A DNA stretch of 64,000 bases, taken from assembly GCA_020636095.1 (NCBI GenBank), contig JACJYN010000002.1, positions 992,001-1,056,000 of the forward strand. The letters are read 5' to 3'. Below, in pieces: positions 33,355 to 42,290 of this stretch. Below the pieces are notes generated by a model. It searched no databases. It had not been told where the DNA came from and was given only the letters and a program-made list of their open reading frames with translations. Source of the stretch: Lewinellaceae bacterium (lineage in GTDB: Bacteria; Bacteroidota; Bacteroidia; Chitinophagales; Saprospiraceae). The position numbers and the translations under genes were made by a program. Each line of letters opens with the position of its first letter. Positions within the stretch are counted from its first letter, which is position 1.

Positions 33355-34981
33355 AGGCTGACCGGGAATGCGTTATGGGAATCAGATAAAAATTGCTATA
33401 ATGCGTAATATGGCAACATTCAAGAAATATGAAACCGGGCATGCCCACGGGGTGGTGATCGACGTGGGCGGCTATTTAGCTGCGGGCCATTTGTGTAGGC
33501 AAGTGGAAATAAATAGTTTCCACTCTGGATACCAGTGCCATCGAAGCCAATTATAGTCCTATGGACAAAATGGGCTGCACCCTAAATTGATGCTTAGCGT
33601 AATTTTTACGGCTACATTTTGAAGGCATCCGAAGCGGGAGGAAGCTGTCCCAAGCTTGTGCAGAAACCTGCCCTTCATCTATCTGAGCAAAGCTTACCGC
33701 CCCCGAAGAAGAGTTGTATCAATGATTTTCGAAAGCAATACTACCTCATTTTCCTATTTGTCCAAGTATTAAAAAAAGTGCGGTGAAGCTGGTTTGGTAG
33801 ATGCCTCCTTGAGTATAGTGGACGGCAGTAAAATACAAGCCAACAGTTCCAAGAGGCGCACCAAAACGAAAGAGGTCTTTGAAAAATGGCAGCGCCATTT
33901 ATTGGAGGACATTGCTGCTTTAGAAAAATATCGCCTTTATGAGCAAGCAAGGAAAAAATAGCCTGCAAGAATAGCCTGCACGAAAAAGATAAGGAAGGGG
34001 CCATTGAAGTATTAGATAACGGCGCTTCAATAGAAAAACTTAACCTAACGGATGCAGACGGTGTGTCATTTTCGATGAAAGGCAAAAGGGCAACTTCGAT
34101 ACCAATTATCGTGCCCAGGCAGCTTGCATAAGAAGGACACCAAATCATTACTTATTGCGACGTCACTACTGGAGGGCAATGACAAAGCCCAGCTTGTGCC
34201 AGTAATCTTCAAGGCATACAAGAAAACACCGCACAGGAAGTAAAAATAGCCCTTGCCGATGCGGACTATGGCACTTTTACAGCTTTGAATATATGGATGA
34301 AAAGCTCATTTGTGGATATGTGCCTTATTCAGAGACATGAATGCTACTTTTGAAGAGATCAGCCCTTTCATAGCGTTCATTTCAGGCTATGATGCCGAAC
34401 TAGACGTGAGCGCCAGCCCAGCCAACCATTATCGCTGAATTCAAAAGCATAATAAACGACAACACGCGCAACAAACAATATCGCCAATATCGGACAAAGG
34501 ATCAAACTAAAGGCTGCCCTTTCCAAAAGCAATGCCACTCTTCCAAAAAATCGCCTTACCGTGCTATCTCAAGAACAGCCGCGCCAAGGGTTGCGAGATG
34601 AAATGAAGCAACGCCTTATCATAGCGAAGAAGGGCAAAAAAATGTATCGCAGGCGCTTGCACCCTATTGAAGCTATCTTTAAGTAATTTGAAATACAACT
34701 TGGGCTATACCCGCTTTTTTTTGCGCGGCTTAGAAAACGTAAAACAGAGTTCACCCTGATGTGCTTAGCCTATAATTTGCGCAAGCTGGCCAAGCATGCA
34801 GCTCGTTTCTTGCTTTTTTGGCTTACGTCAACCCCATTTTGATCGGGCATTCGAAAAATACAAAATAGCTTTTAAACCCTGTTTTTGCTCGCTTCCTCTA
34901 AAACATCGCAAGTGAGGTGGATATATCTTACAGATGGCTATATGTCGCCATGCGTTCCCATAACGCATTCCCGGTCAGCCT
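33355..34981. mobile_element. Degenerate IS1182-like insertion sequence
   Basis: Perfect 27-base inverted repeats (outer ends AGGCTGACCGGGAATGCG; 33355-33381 and 34955-34981) enclose 1.6 kb that encodes a broken transposase. Between the transposase end and the right repeat, 34885-34934 is about 85 percent identical to part of the neighbouring ATPase gene (36532-36583). A 19-base piece of the transposase region (34061-34079) recurs exactly at 35655-35673. The element has been inactive long enough to gather several frameshifts, yet its ends are identical. Confidence 0.75.
33410..34842 (+). pseudogene. IS1182-family transposase, multiply frameshifted
   Basis: Pieces in different frames line up with an IS1182-type DDE transposase: the start MATFKKYETGHAHGVV (from 33410); VDASLSIVDGSKIQANSSKR with EVFEKWQRHLLEDI (about 33800-33957), equivalent to the conserved DGTK-ANA region; EGHQIITYCDVTTGG (about 34130-34175); ALADADYG (about 34250-34272); and the end MYRRRLHPIEAIF with EFTLMCLAYNLRKLAKHA (to 34842). 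At least four frame changes or stops separate them, so no working enzyme can be made. Confidence 0.75.
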
Positions 34982-35712
34982 GCTTATGCTAAATAGTAAC
35001 AATATTCTAATGATTGTTTACCAATGTGCGGAAGGCGCTCCTGTCTTCTAATATTGAGTAAAGGAGTTTCATGGGTTTGGTTGTGTTTGTGTAGGGTTAT
35101 TGGTTAATTCCGGAAATGCCTGGCTTTGCCTCGGTTTCCGAAATAAATTCGGAACAGGCTCTAAAGGATGGCCAGGCATTTTCCGTCCTATATCCAAGTT
35201 GTGTTTTTCCAAATTGAGTTTCAGCAATGTTCAACCTTTTTTGCCCCAGCCCTGAGGGGAGAAAGGTTGAACATTGCTGAAACGGATTTTTTGAATGAAT
35301 AACGCTCTTTCCAGATTCCGGCCAAAGATACGCAGTTTGACAATCCAATCCATCACTTGCCTGCGAACTACCTGTATTCCTGTTAAAAATACGAAAAAGG
35401 CCAGGGAAGGGGCCCTGTGGCTCAAACCCACCTGTATGAAATGAAATACAGCTATACTGTAAAAGCGGATTTTTTTTAAGGCATTCGGTCTTTTCGCTCT
35501 GTCGCGCCGCCTTCCCGGCAGGCGGGCAAAAATATCGTCTTTTACGCTGGTGAGGAAAAACAGGAGCGCACCGTTGCTACCGTGGAAGGATGGAAGGGGC
35601 TACCGGGTTGGTGAGAGCCATTTTACCGGAAGCCGAACCTTTGAGGTAGGCCCTGTGTGTCATTTTCGATGAAGCGCAGCGCGGGACAGAGCTGTTTTCT
35701 TAGCAAATTATC
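34982..35712. other. Non-coding mosaic between the IS relic and the ATPase gene
   Basis: No convincing gene. A strong hairpin lies at 35218-35283 (separate entry). The 15-mer GCCTGGCTTTGCCTC (35118-35132) is found inverted at 37269-37283, and 35655-35673 repeats part of the IS relic. The stretch looks like accumulated debris of repeat elements. Confidence 0.6.
35218..35283. repeat. 22-bp perfect hairpin
   Basis: Arms 35218-35239 and 35262-35283 are exact reverse complements (GTTTCAGCAATGTTCAACC and so on) with a 22-base loop that itself contains CCCCAG...TGAGGGG. It could be a bidirectional terminator or a small palindromic repeat. Confidence 0.7.
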
Positions 35713-35759
35713 GTAACCGAAGTTACAGTAACATAAGTTACGAAAAAAATTTATCTTTA
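35713..35759 (+). promoter_or_regulatory. Tandem operator-like dyads and -7 box of the ATPase gene
   Basis: Two dyads lie side by side: GTAAC-CGAA-GTTAC (35713-35726) and GTAAC-ATAA-GTTAC (35728-35741), 15 bases centre to centre. They are followed by TATCTTTA (35752-35759), close to TAnnTTTG, and the ATG at 35764, so the message would be nearly leaderless. Two identical half-site sets next to a promoter suggest cooperative binding of a repressor; no regulator gene is adjacent. Confidence 0.6.
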
Positions 35760-35763
35760 CACT

Positions 35764-37074
35764 ATGAAATTCATCAATAGAGAAATGGAGTTGGAAATGC
35801 TGGCGAAAACGAGGCAAGCCAGTAAAAAATCCTCAAAAATGACGGTTCTCATTGGCCGCAGGCGAATTGGTAAAACGAGGCTTATTTCAGAAAGCCTGAA
35901 AGGAGAGCCTTACTTATACTTTTTTGTCGCCAGGAAGGACGAAAAGCTCCTATGCGAAGAATATGTTGAGCAGATTCGGGAAACGCTGGGGATCAATATT
36001 TTTGGTGAGATCAGCCGCTTTCAAGACATTTTCCGATTATTACTGGACTATGCCGAGCGCCAGCCTCTGAACCTGGTTGTCGACGAATTCCAGGAATTCT
36101 ACCGTGTGAACCCAGCCGCATTCAGCGAAATACAGTCTGCCTGGGACCGGAAAAAGGATCAGACGAAAATGAACCTGATCGTGAGCGGCTCCGTGCATTC
36201 CATGATGAAAAAAATATTTGAGAACAGCCGCGAGCCGCTTTTCGGGCGGGCCAATGAACGCCTCCATATCAAACCTTTTTCGGTAGAAGTTCTTAAGCAG
36301 ATCCTCTCAGAATTCCACCCGGATTATAAGCCGGAAGACCTGCTCTCCTTTTATATTTTTACAGGTGGCGTGCCCAAATACGTAGAACAGTTTGCGGACA
36401 AGAACATCTTCACATTCAAAGCTATGTTAGATGAGGTCTTTCGGGAAAATTCACTTTTCCTGGAAGAAGGGAAGAACGTATTGATCGAAGAATTCGGAAA
36501 AGAATACACGACCTATTTTTCTATTCTGTCGTTGCTCGCGTCCTCTAAAACTTCCCGAAGTGAGGTGGAAAGTATCTTACAGAAAGACATCGGTGGATTT
36601 TTGAGCCGCCTTGAAAAGGAATACCAGATCATTAGAAAAGTACAGCCTATTTTTTCAAAACCAGGCGGACGGAATATCAAATATGAGATAGAGGATAACT
36701 TCCTGCACTTTTGGTTTCGTTTCATCTATAAAAATAAAGGAACCGTTGAGATCGGCAACTTTGAATACCTTAAATCGCTTGTCAAACGGGATTTCCCAAC
36801 CTATAGCGGCCGGTTTCTGGAAAAGTACTTCATGGAAAAACTGGCGCTGTCCGGTAAATGGTCTGAAATCGGCAGTTATTGGGAACGAGGCTTCAAAAAC
36901 CAAATCGATATCGTAGCCATCAACCGCATGGAAAAAACAGCGCTGCTCTCAGAAGTCAAACGAAAGGAGAAACAATATTCCGAACAACAATTGAGAAGCA
37001 AGGCGCTCCAGCTACAGCGGCAACTGGGCGGTTATCAGTTGGAGTACCAGGGCTTGTCTCTGAAGGATATGTAA
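35764..37074 (+). CDS. AAA ATPase with C-terminal DUF234 nuclease-like domain
   Basis: A 436-residue cytoplasmic protein. The N-terminal ATPase (ATPase_2/STAND-like, about 1-230) has Walker A IGRRRIGKTRL, Walker B LNLVVDEFQEF, a sensor region LIVSGSVHSMM and TGGVPKYVEQF. A winged-helix stretch follows (about 250-310). The C-terminal DUF234 domain carries QIDIVAI...LSEVKRK, matching the D...ExK core of PD-(D/E)XK nucleases. Such proteins are widespread in archaea and Bacteroidota; their role is not settled, with DNA processing or defence proposed by analogy. It is the only intact gene inside the repeat-bounded segment, and a 50-base degenerate copy of part of it lies in the IS relic. Confidence 0.85.
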   Translation: MKFINREMELEMLAKTRQASKKSSKMTVLIGRRRIGKTRLISESLKGEPYLYFFVARKDEKLLCEEYVEQIRETLGINIFGEISRFQDIFRLLLDYAERQPLNLVVDEFQEFYRVNPAAFSEIQSAWDRKKDQTKMNLIVSGSVHSMMKKIFENSREPLFGRANERLHIKPFSVEVLKQILSEFHPDYKPEDLLSFYIFTGGVPKYVEQFADKNIFTFKAMLDEVFRENSLFLEEGKNVLIEEFGKEYTTYFSILSLLASSKTSRSEVESILQKDIGGFLSRLEKEYQIIRKVQPIFSKPGGRNIKYEIEDNFLHFWFRFIYKNKGTVEIGNFEYLKSLVKRDFPTYSGRFLEKYFMEKLALSGKWSEIGSYWERGFKNQIDIVAINRMEKTALLSEVKRKEKQYSEQQLRSKALQLQRQLGGYQLEYQGLSLKDM

Positions 37075-37449
37075 GCGGCTTACAAAATTTTGCTTGAGGG
37101 GTCAAATCACCACGATGCTGAATAGTTACTAATTTGAGGCTGTTTTGCGGCCAGGCAAGGCGCGACGACCGACCATAGCCTAAGCTACGGAAGGAAGGAG
37201 CAACGCAGCATGGCCGTAAAAGAGCCCAAAGAATTGGTTAAGAATTTCGTTCCCGGCGCACTAGGAACGAGGCAAAGCCAGGCGTTTTCGGCCGGAGAAT
37301 AAATAGTTACGGCAGTTTTTATTTTTAGAGTGTATTCTAATTTCATATCCGCCGGTATAGCCGGGCAGTCTTCGGGCTGAAAACGAAATTGGAACACACT
37401 CTTTGTTTTAAAAAAACTGGTATCTTCGAAAAAAATTATCCTCCATTTA
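37075..37449. other. Repeat-rich gap upstream of the sigma-factor gene
   Basis: The right terminal repeat of the 3.9-kb segment (37078-37129) comes first. An imperfect hairpin follows (GGCTGTTTTGCGGCCAGGC at 37137-37155 against 37208-37226), then AATAGTTAC at 37304-37312, which matches the outer end of the GTAACT elements. At 37327-37344 and 37385-37402 lie 18-base inverted arms (16 matches) that end at TTTGTTTT, about 45 bases before the sigma-factor ATG, possibly an attenuator or operator. TATCTTCG at 37421-37428 is a weak -7 candidate. Confidence 0.55.
37078..37129 (-). repeat. Right terminal inverted repeat of the 3.9-kb segment
   Basis: 52 bases, reverse complement of the left end with seven differences. 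It begins three bases after the ATPase stop codon, so the gene and repeat have moved or been kept together. Confidence 0.75.
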
Positions 37450-38034
37450 ATGGATAACACATCTCTGATAAAAGGCCTACGCGAACACGATAGAACCACA
37501 ATCGAGTACCTGTTCGAGCAGTTTTTTCCCCTTATCGAAAATATGGTGAGAGCCAATGGCAAAGGCAGCCGGCAGGAAGCGGAAGACCTGTTCATGAATG
37601 CCCTGGAAGTACTATACCTAAAAGTTCAAAACGAAGATTTCAAGCTGACTTGCGCCTTTTCGACTCTTTTGTTTGAGATATGTAAGCGCCAGTGGTTAAA
37701 AACTTTAAAGCATAAAAAAAGGTTTGTCAGGGTAACTATTGACAGTCAAAGTGAATTAATAGAAGAGCATGACCTGGCGCTGGTACTCGAGCAGTCCGAG
37801 CGGTATCAACTTTACCGGGAGAAATTTAAAGCATTGAGTGAAGGATGCCGCAAAGTATTAAGCCTGTTCCTCGAGGGCGTTTCCATGAAAGAGATTGCAG
37901 AAAGGCTGGGCTTCGCGAGCGAGCAATACGCGCGCAAGCGAAAATTCAAATGCAAAGAGAAACTGATGGAATTGGTTAGAAAAGATACCCGATACATAGA
38001 ACTCATAACTAATGACAAAGGAAGAAAGGATTGA
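37450..38034 (+). CDS. ECF-type RNA polymerase sigma factor
   Basis: A 194-residue sigma-70-family protein. Region 2 lies at about 10-90 (DRTTIEYLFEQFFPLIENMV, EAEDLFMNALEVLY, FSTLLFEICKRQWLKTL) and region 4 at about 125-185 (LSEGCRKVLSLFLEGVSMKE, IAERLGFASEQYARKRKFKC). It directs RNA polymerase to alternative promoters. The next gene overlaps by 23 bases and encodes a membrane-anchored protein that could hold it inactive. A large leftward TPR-CHAT gene faces the pair. Confidence 0.92.
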   Translation: MDNTSLIKGLREHDRTTIEYLFEQFFPLIENMVRANGKGSRQEAEDLFMNALEVLYLKVQNEDFKLTCAFSTLLFEICKRQWLKTLKHKKRFVRVTIDSQSELIEEHDLALVLEQSERYQLYREKFKALSEGCRKVLSLFLEGVSMKEIAERLGFASEQYARKRKFKCKEKLMELVRKDTRYIELITNDKGRKD

Positions 38035-38764
38035 TCTTGTCGAATCTTACCTGGAAGGTAGGCTGACGGGCGGTCAACAAGCCCTGCTGGAAAAGTTGCT
38101 GGCGGAGGATCCTTCTTTTCTGATAGAGATCGAAGAACACAAAGCGCTTCGGGAAGCTTTGGGCCCTTCGGATACCAATGCGTTCCGGCGTATTGCCCGC
38201 GAAGTCATCCGCTCGCGTTCCTCCGTGCATAAAAAACCGAGCTTCTTCCAGCAATACAGCGTATTAATAGCCTCCCTGGCGGCCGCGCTGATAATCGCCG
38301 TCGCCTGGTTTTTCATGCCTTCTTCCCAGATGGAAGAAAAACTGTTCGCAGAATACTTTAAACCGCCGGAAGCTTCCTCGATCTTCCGAAACGCCGACCC
38401 TTCAACTTCCGATCCATCGGTTCTGATCCGGAAAGAGATCGACTCTCTTTATCGCCAGGCGGACTACCAACCGGCTTTAACCTTGTTGCGCGACTACGGC
38501 AGCCGGTTCCCTGAAGTCCGGTCTTCCGATTATTACTTCAGCCTGGGCCTGATGTACTTATTGAACAATCAGCCTGAGGATGCATTGGAAGCTTTGGGCC
38601 TGGTAAAAGCTGGCCATCCTTACGATAAGCCCTGGTATACGGGCCTGGCCTACCTGAAAGCGGGCAACCTTCAAGCTGCCAGAGCGCTTTTCTCCACCAT
38701 CGCCCAATCGGAGGGGCCCTACCGGAAGGAGGCTATGGAGATTTTGGGGGCTATGGGTGAATAA
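38012..38764 (+). CDS. Membrane-anchored TPR protein, putative anti-sigma partner
   Basis: A 250-residue protein with a cytoplasmic N-terminal part (1-80, acidic helices ESYLEGRLTGGQQALLEKLL as in anti-sigma zinc-less domains), one transmembrane helix (about 82-102) and a C-terminal TPR-like domain (about 140-250, SDYYFSLGLMYLLNNQPEDA) that would face the periplasm. It overlaps the sigma gene by 23 bases, as sigma/anti-sigma pairs often do. An anti-sigma role is inferred from layout; no zinc motif (HxxxCxxC) is present. Confidence 0.7.
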   Translation: MTKEERIDLVESYLEGRLTGGQQALLEKLLAEDPSFLIEIEEHKALREALGPSDTNAFRRIAREVIRSRSSVHKKPSFFQQYSVLIASLAAALIIAVAWFFMPSSQMEEKLFAEYFKPPEASSIFRNADPSTSDPSVLIRKEIDSLYRQADYQPALTLLRDYGSRFPEVRSSDYYFSLGLMYLLNNQPEDALEALGLVKAGHPYDKPWYTGLAYLKAGNLQAARALFSTIAQSEGPYRKEAMEILGAMGE

Positions 38765-38871
38765 AGGGAGCTTCCCAAATTAGGAATTTGCAATTTTTGT
38801 TGTGCGACGTTCTACGTTTGATTTGCCAACAACAACCAGCAACCCCGGCTGGCTCACTGATAGGAATACAA

Positions 38872-41800
38872 CTACTCACTAATTTTGTGCCTCCAGAAAA
38901 ACACCCCTAACGCCAACAACCCAAACAAGCCCGCCACCCAAGCCATCCATGGCTGAAACCAGGCAACTGGATGTTCAATCTGGATCGGGTCATCCTTTCC
39001 AATCACGACAAAATTGGCCCAATAGAAAGGGTGCGCCAGTTTATCGTCTTTGACATTTGACAAGAAATCCAAACTGGCTCTTTGTAAAGCTTCGCTTTTG
39101 GGCACCCCCTGCTGCAACTGGCGGAAGAACCCTACGATGACCTCCTTGGCCGCCACATCATTGGCCGGCCACAGGCTCATCACCACCGAAGGGCAGCCTG
39201 CATATTGGAATGCCCGCGATAAACTCATGATCCCTTCTCCGGGTTGCAGCATCCCGGCGCCGGTATTGCAGGCGCTCAGCACGGCCAGGCCGGCTTGCAA
39301 CGGCAGGTTGTACAATTCATAGGCATGAAGCTGTCCATCTTCCGGCCTTTGGGGGTCCTGAGCAAAGGCCAAAGCAGAATAATCAGGTTCGGTATCATGG
39401 ACAAACCCATGGGTGGCCAGGTGAAGTATGGCCGCCTCGGCCGCCACTTCTTTAAAAGCATATTCGGTAGCCGCTGAGCCGGTAATTTTTTTCCCGCCCA
39501 GGAGGGCCGTTGTTTCATTTACCTCTTCCTGGTTATAAGCGAGTTGCCCCCAGGCATCCCGGCTCAAATAAGATGGATATTGCTCCTCCATACGAATGCG
39601 GTCTCCTCGGGTGAGAGAGGCGATATCTGCCTTTCCGCTATAGGTGGGAGAAAATCCAATATATCCCTTCCCCTTTCCCCGGCGATCTTCCTGCAGCAAC
39701 AGTCCCGCAGCGTACTCGTACTGAACCGGCCGCTCACGGATAAGGTAGGGCAATTTCCGGTAATCCATCTGAGTTCCGGCTTCCCGGCCAGGATCTGCAA
39801 CCAGCAGGGCCTGGAAAGGAAGGCGCCCCAACGGCCCGTCCGGCGCCAGGATCAACCGGCCCTGGCCCTGTTCATCGATAACCGGCTGCACCAGCCGGTT
39901 GTATAAGGACCGGGCGCTTTGGCAAAAGGAGCCGTAGCTGGAAAGTATAGATTCATCCGTTTGCCATTGGCCCGGGCCCTGGCCAATAGCCTGATGGAAA
40001 AGGGCCAACTCGTTTTCAATGGAATCCAGGCCATCCATCTTTATCCATCTCAGGCGGCCGGGAGTAACATCTATGGCATAAGCGGATTTTTCTCCCCAAA
40101 AATAAGTGATCAGTTCGGCGCCTTCCAATTGAACGAACCGCTGGGTTTCAGCCAGGGAGGCCACCTTGAGGTCATATTTCAGGTTGTAATACGCCGGATA
40201 GTGCGCTTCCATTTGCTTCAGCAATTGATCCAACTCTTTTTTTGCCTCAAAAAACCGTTCCTGCCAGACGTCCGCTCTGAAATCAGCTCCCGAAGAAGAA
40301 GAAAGCTTTTGATTTTTTCTCAGGTCTTGATAGTACGCCAGTTCCGTTTTTAAGGCCAGTTCCCTCTCCACCAATTCCCCGGGGACACCAGCGTACTGCC
40401 TGGCCAGCCACTCCCGGGCGGAGGACCGCAGCCGGGCGTTTTTACTTTTTTCAAAAAAGAAAAAAGCATCGTGCACGAGGTGCTCCTCCCCGGTAATTTG
40501 CCACAGCCGGTAAAGGCAATCCAACGCTTGCTCCGCCAGGCTGTAAACCTGCCGTTGGGCTTTCTGAAGCGCCGGCCCGGACTGCAGCCTGATCTTAAGG
40601 CTATCGGAATAGGCCATTCCCTTGTAGTAGGCGTTCATGGCCCGGTGCAGGCCGGCGGTATCTTTCGAAAATTCGTATTGCCGGGCGCTGATACGTCCAG
40701 TCAATTCCAAAAGGGCAATATAGTCAGGGAGGTTGCTGATCTGTTCTGCTGCCGGAAATCCAGAGGAGGGCCCGGCGCTTAGCAAAAAGGCGGCCGCCCC
40801 TTCCTTCGTCTTGTCAAGCGCCTTTGCGAGCTTATCTTCTTTAAAATAAAGCCGGGCCAATTCCATTTGGATTTTCCCGGCGTCCGGATGGTTGGCGCCA
40901 ACTTTCTGATGAGCGATGGACAGCGCTCTTTGAAAATATTGCTCCGCCAGGCGGAGGCCGCCTTTTTGCTCACAGGCCAGCCCCAGGCCTACCAGGACAT
41001 CTACCCAGTTGAAGTTATCTTTATCGTAGTAGGCATCCAATGTGGCGTATGCCCGCTGGAAGTAGCCGTAAGCCAGGCTGGTTTGCTGGAGTTTGAGATG
41101 GCATTCCCCGGTTCTAAGCAATTCGAGTATCAGCCCGTTGGCATCGTCCCGGTTATTCGGATTCCAGTAGGCCAGGCATTGCTGGAAGTACCCGGCGGCC
41201 TTCTGAAAATCTTCTTTGGCCAGGTAACAATCTCCAATACTCCCCAGAAGGTAGGCTTTCATTTTATTTCCCGGTTCTCCCACTTTAGCCTCGAGGGCAG
41301 AGGCTTCTTCCAGGGTGATCAAAGCCTCGGCGAAGTCGCCCATTTGAACCTGAACCTGGGCGATGTTAATTAAAAACTTGACCACTTTCATATCCTCTTG
41401 CCCCTGGATTTCCTGCACAATGTGTTTCGCTTTTTTAAAATTGTCCATTGCCTTGGGGAAGTGCCCCATACCGAAATAGATCAGGCCGAGGTTGTTGTAT
41501 ATTTTGCTGTAGGCAGTAGCATTTTCAGCCGCCGGCGCTTCCAGGAAGGCCAGCGCCTTTTCATAGAAAGGAATGGCGCCGGTAAAATCGTCGATCAGAT
41601 ACCGGGCGATCCCCAATCGCTCGTAGGCATCGGCCAGCGCCGGGTGCCCATCGCCGTAGTACTTGCGGGTAATTTCCAGCGCTTTTTCGTAATAAGCGAC
41701 ACACTTATCGAAATCCTGCTTCGTGCGGCGATCCGCATGAACATTGCCCATTACGGTATACACCTTTGCGATTTGGATATCTCCAGGCCCCAGCCACCGG

Positions 41801-42126
41801 GCGCCTTCTTCCAGGGTGCGCCGGCACAGGTCAAGCGCCTGATCACCCCGGTGGGTTACCCAGAAGCAATAAGCCAGGTGGCGTTGACTGGCAATGTATT
41901 GTTCCCAATTCTGTTGCTTTTTGTATTCCTGTGAAACCGTTTGAAAAAGCTCAGCCGCGCTATTGAACTTTTGGCCTGTTTTTAGTTGCACCGCCTTTTG
42001 GAAAAGGGAGTCGGTTGAAATCTCAGTACCCGCCGAGTTGCCATTGACCCCTTGCAACTGGCTGGAGGTAAAAGCAAATAATAGAAAGGAAAGGGCCCAT
42101 ACTGCCGCGGGAGGTGTAGTTCTCAT
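38872..42126 (-). CDS. Exported TPR-CHAT domain protein
   Basis: A 1084-residue protein: signal peptide (WALSFLLFAFTSSQLQG), then about ten tetratricopeptide repeats (40-440; AYERLGIARYLIDDFTGAIP, IYNNLGLIYFGMGHFPKAMD). A CHAT caspase-like protease domain (about 720-1040) has the dyad His906 (HLATHGF) and Cys953 (LSACNTGAG). One C-terminal transmembrane helix (about 1060-1078) and a basic tail (RHKISE) close it. It is probably held in the inner membrane with the protease in the periplasm. CHAT proteases are peptidases of the caspase clan. It converges with the sigma/anti-sigma pair, a recurrent neighbourhood in Saprospiria-like genomes as far as I recall; target unknown. Confidence 0.88.
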   Translation of the reverse strand: MRTTPPAAVWALSFLLFAFTSSQLQGVNGNSAGTEISTDSLFQKAVQLKTGQKFNSAAELFQTVSQEYKKQQNWEQYIASQRHLAYCFWVTHRGDQALDLCRRTLEEGARWLGPGDIQIAKVYTVMGNVHADRRTKQDFDKCVAYYEKALEITRKYYGDGHPALADAYERLGIARYLIDDFTGAIPFYEKALAFLEAPAAENATAYSKIYNNLGLIYFGMGHFPKAMDNFKKAKHIVQEIQGQEDMKVVKFLINIAQVQVQMGDFAEALITLEEASALEAKVGEPGNKMKAYLLGSIGDCYLAKEDFQKAAGYFQQCLAYWNPNNRDDANGLILELLRTGECHLKLQQTSLAYGYFQRAYATLDAYYDKDNFNWVDVLVGLGLACEQKGGLRLAEQYFQRALSIAHQKVGANHPDAGKIQMELARLYFKEDKLAKALDKTKEGAAAFLLSAGPSSGFPAAEQISNLPDYIALLELTGRISARQYEFSKDTAGLHRAMNAYYKGMAYSDSLKIRLQSGPALQKAQRQVYSLAEQALDCLYRLWQITGEEHLVHDAFFFFEKSKNARLRSSAREWLARQYAGVPGELVERELALKTELAYYQDLRKNQKLSSSSGADFRADVWQERFFEAKKELDQLLKQMEAHYPAYYNLKYDLKVASLAETQRFVQLEGAELITYFWGEKSAYAIDVTPGRLRWIKMDGLDSIENELALFHQAIGQGPGQWQTDESILSSYGSFCQSARSLYNRLVQPVIDEQGQGRLILAPDGPLGRLPFQALLVADPGREAGTQMDYRKLPYLIRERPVQYEYAAGLLLQEDRRGKGKGYIGFSPTYSGKADIASLTRGDRIRMEEQYPSYLSRDAWGQLAYNQEEVNETTALLGGKKITGSAATEYAFKEVAAEAAILHLATHGFVHDTEPDYSALAFAQDPQRPEDGQLHAYELYNLPLQAGLAVLSACNTGAGMLQPGEGIMSLSRAFQYAGCPSVVMSLWPANDVAAKEVIVGFFRQLQQGVPKSEALQRASLDFLSNVKDDKLAHPFYWANFVVIGKDDPIQIEHPVAWFQPWMAWVAGLFGLLALGVFFWRHKISE

Positions 42127-42148
42127 CCGGGAAAATTTGATGTGTTTG

Positions 42149-42290
42149 GTAACTGTCCAGGTATTCCGGTTTTATGGTTTGCGGTGTTGCGGCCAGCCTG
42201 CCCCAAGAGGACATCAGGATGAACTCCGGGCTTTCATTGAGTCAACCGTAAAACCAAAACACCGAAATACCACAAAACCTAAATAGTTAC
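42149..42290. repeat. 142-base mini-element with target duplication
   Basis: It starts GTAACTGTCCAGGTATTCC and ends CCTAAATAGTTAC, an imperfect inverted pair. Further inside, GGTTTTATGGTTTGCGGTG is matched by the inverted ACCGTAAAACCAAAACACCG. Outside, TGTGTTTG lies on both sides (42141-42148 and 42291-42298), which looks like an 8-9-base target-site duplication. No reading frame inside. The rest of the 42127-42450 gap holds no gene. Confidence 0.7.

Larger units (their letters stand above)
33216..37129. mobile_element. 3.9-kb segment bounded by 52-base inverted repeats, carrying an ATPase gene
   Basis: Left end 33216-33267 and right end 37078-37129 are inverted repeats matching at 45 of 52 positions, both starting GTAACTATTCAGCATC at the outer edge. 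Inside are an IS1182-like relic, degenerate repeats and one intact ATPase gene whose stop lies three bases from the right repeat. The inner end of the repeat (GCGAAATTTTGTAGGC) also occurs inverted at 33315-33330. No matching target duplication is visible at the outer borders (TAATATTCT versus TAATTTGAG). It may be a former transposon or a piece shaped by recombination. Confidence 0.6.

Noticed and set aside
35097..35431. Two short minus-strand frames between the IS relic and the ATPase gene
   Set aside because: They cross a 22-bp hairpin and repeat debris, resemble no protein family, and have no promoter or coding bias.
33216..37129. Target-site duplication around the 3.9-kb segment
   Set aside because: The outer flanks TAATATTCT and TAATTTGAG share only the first four bases, which is not enough.
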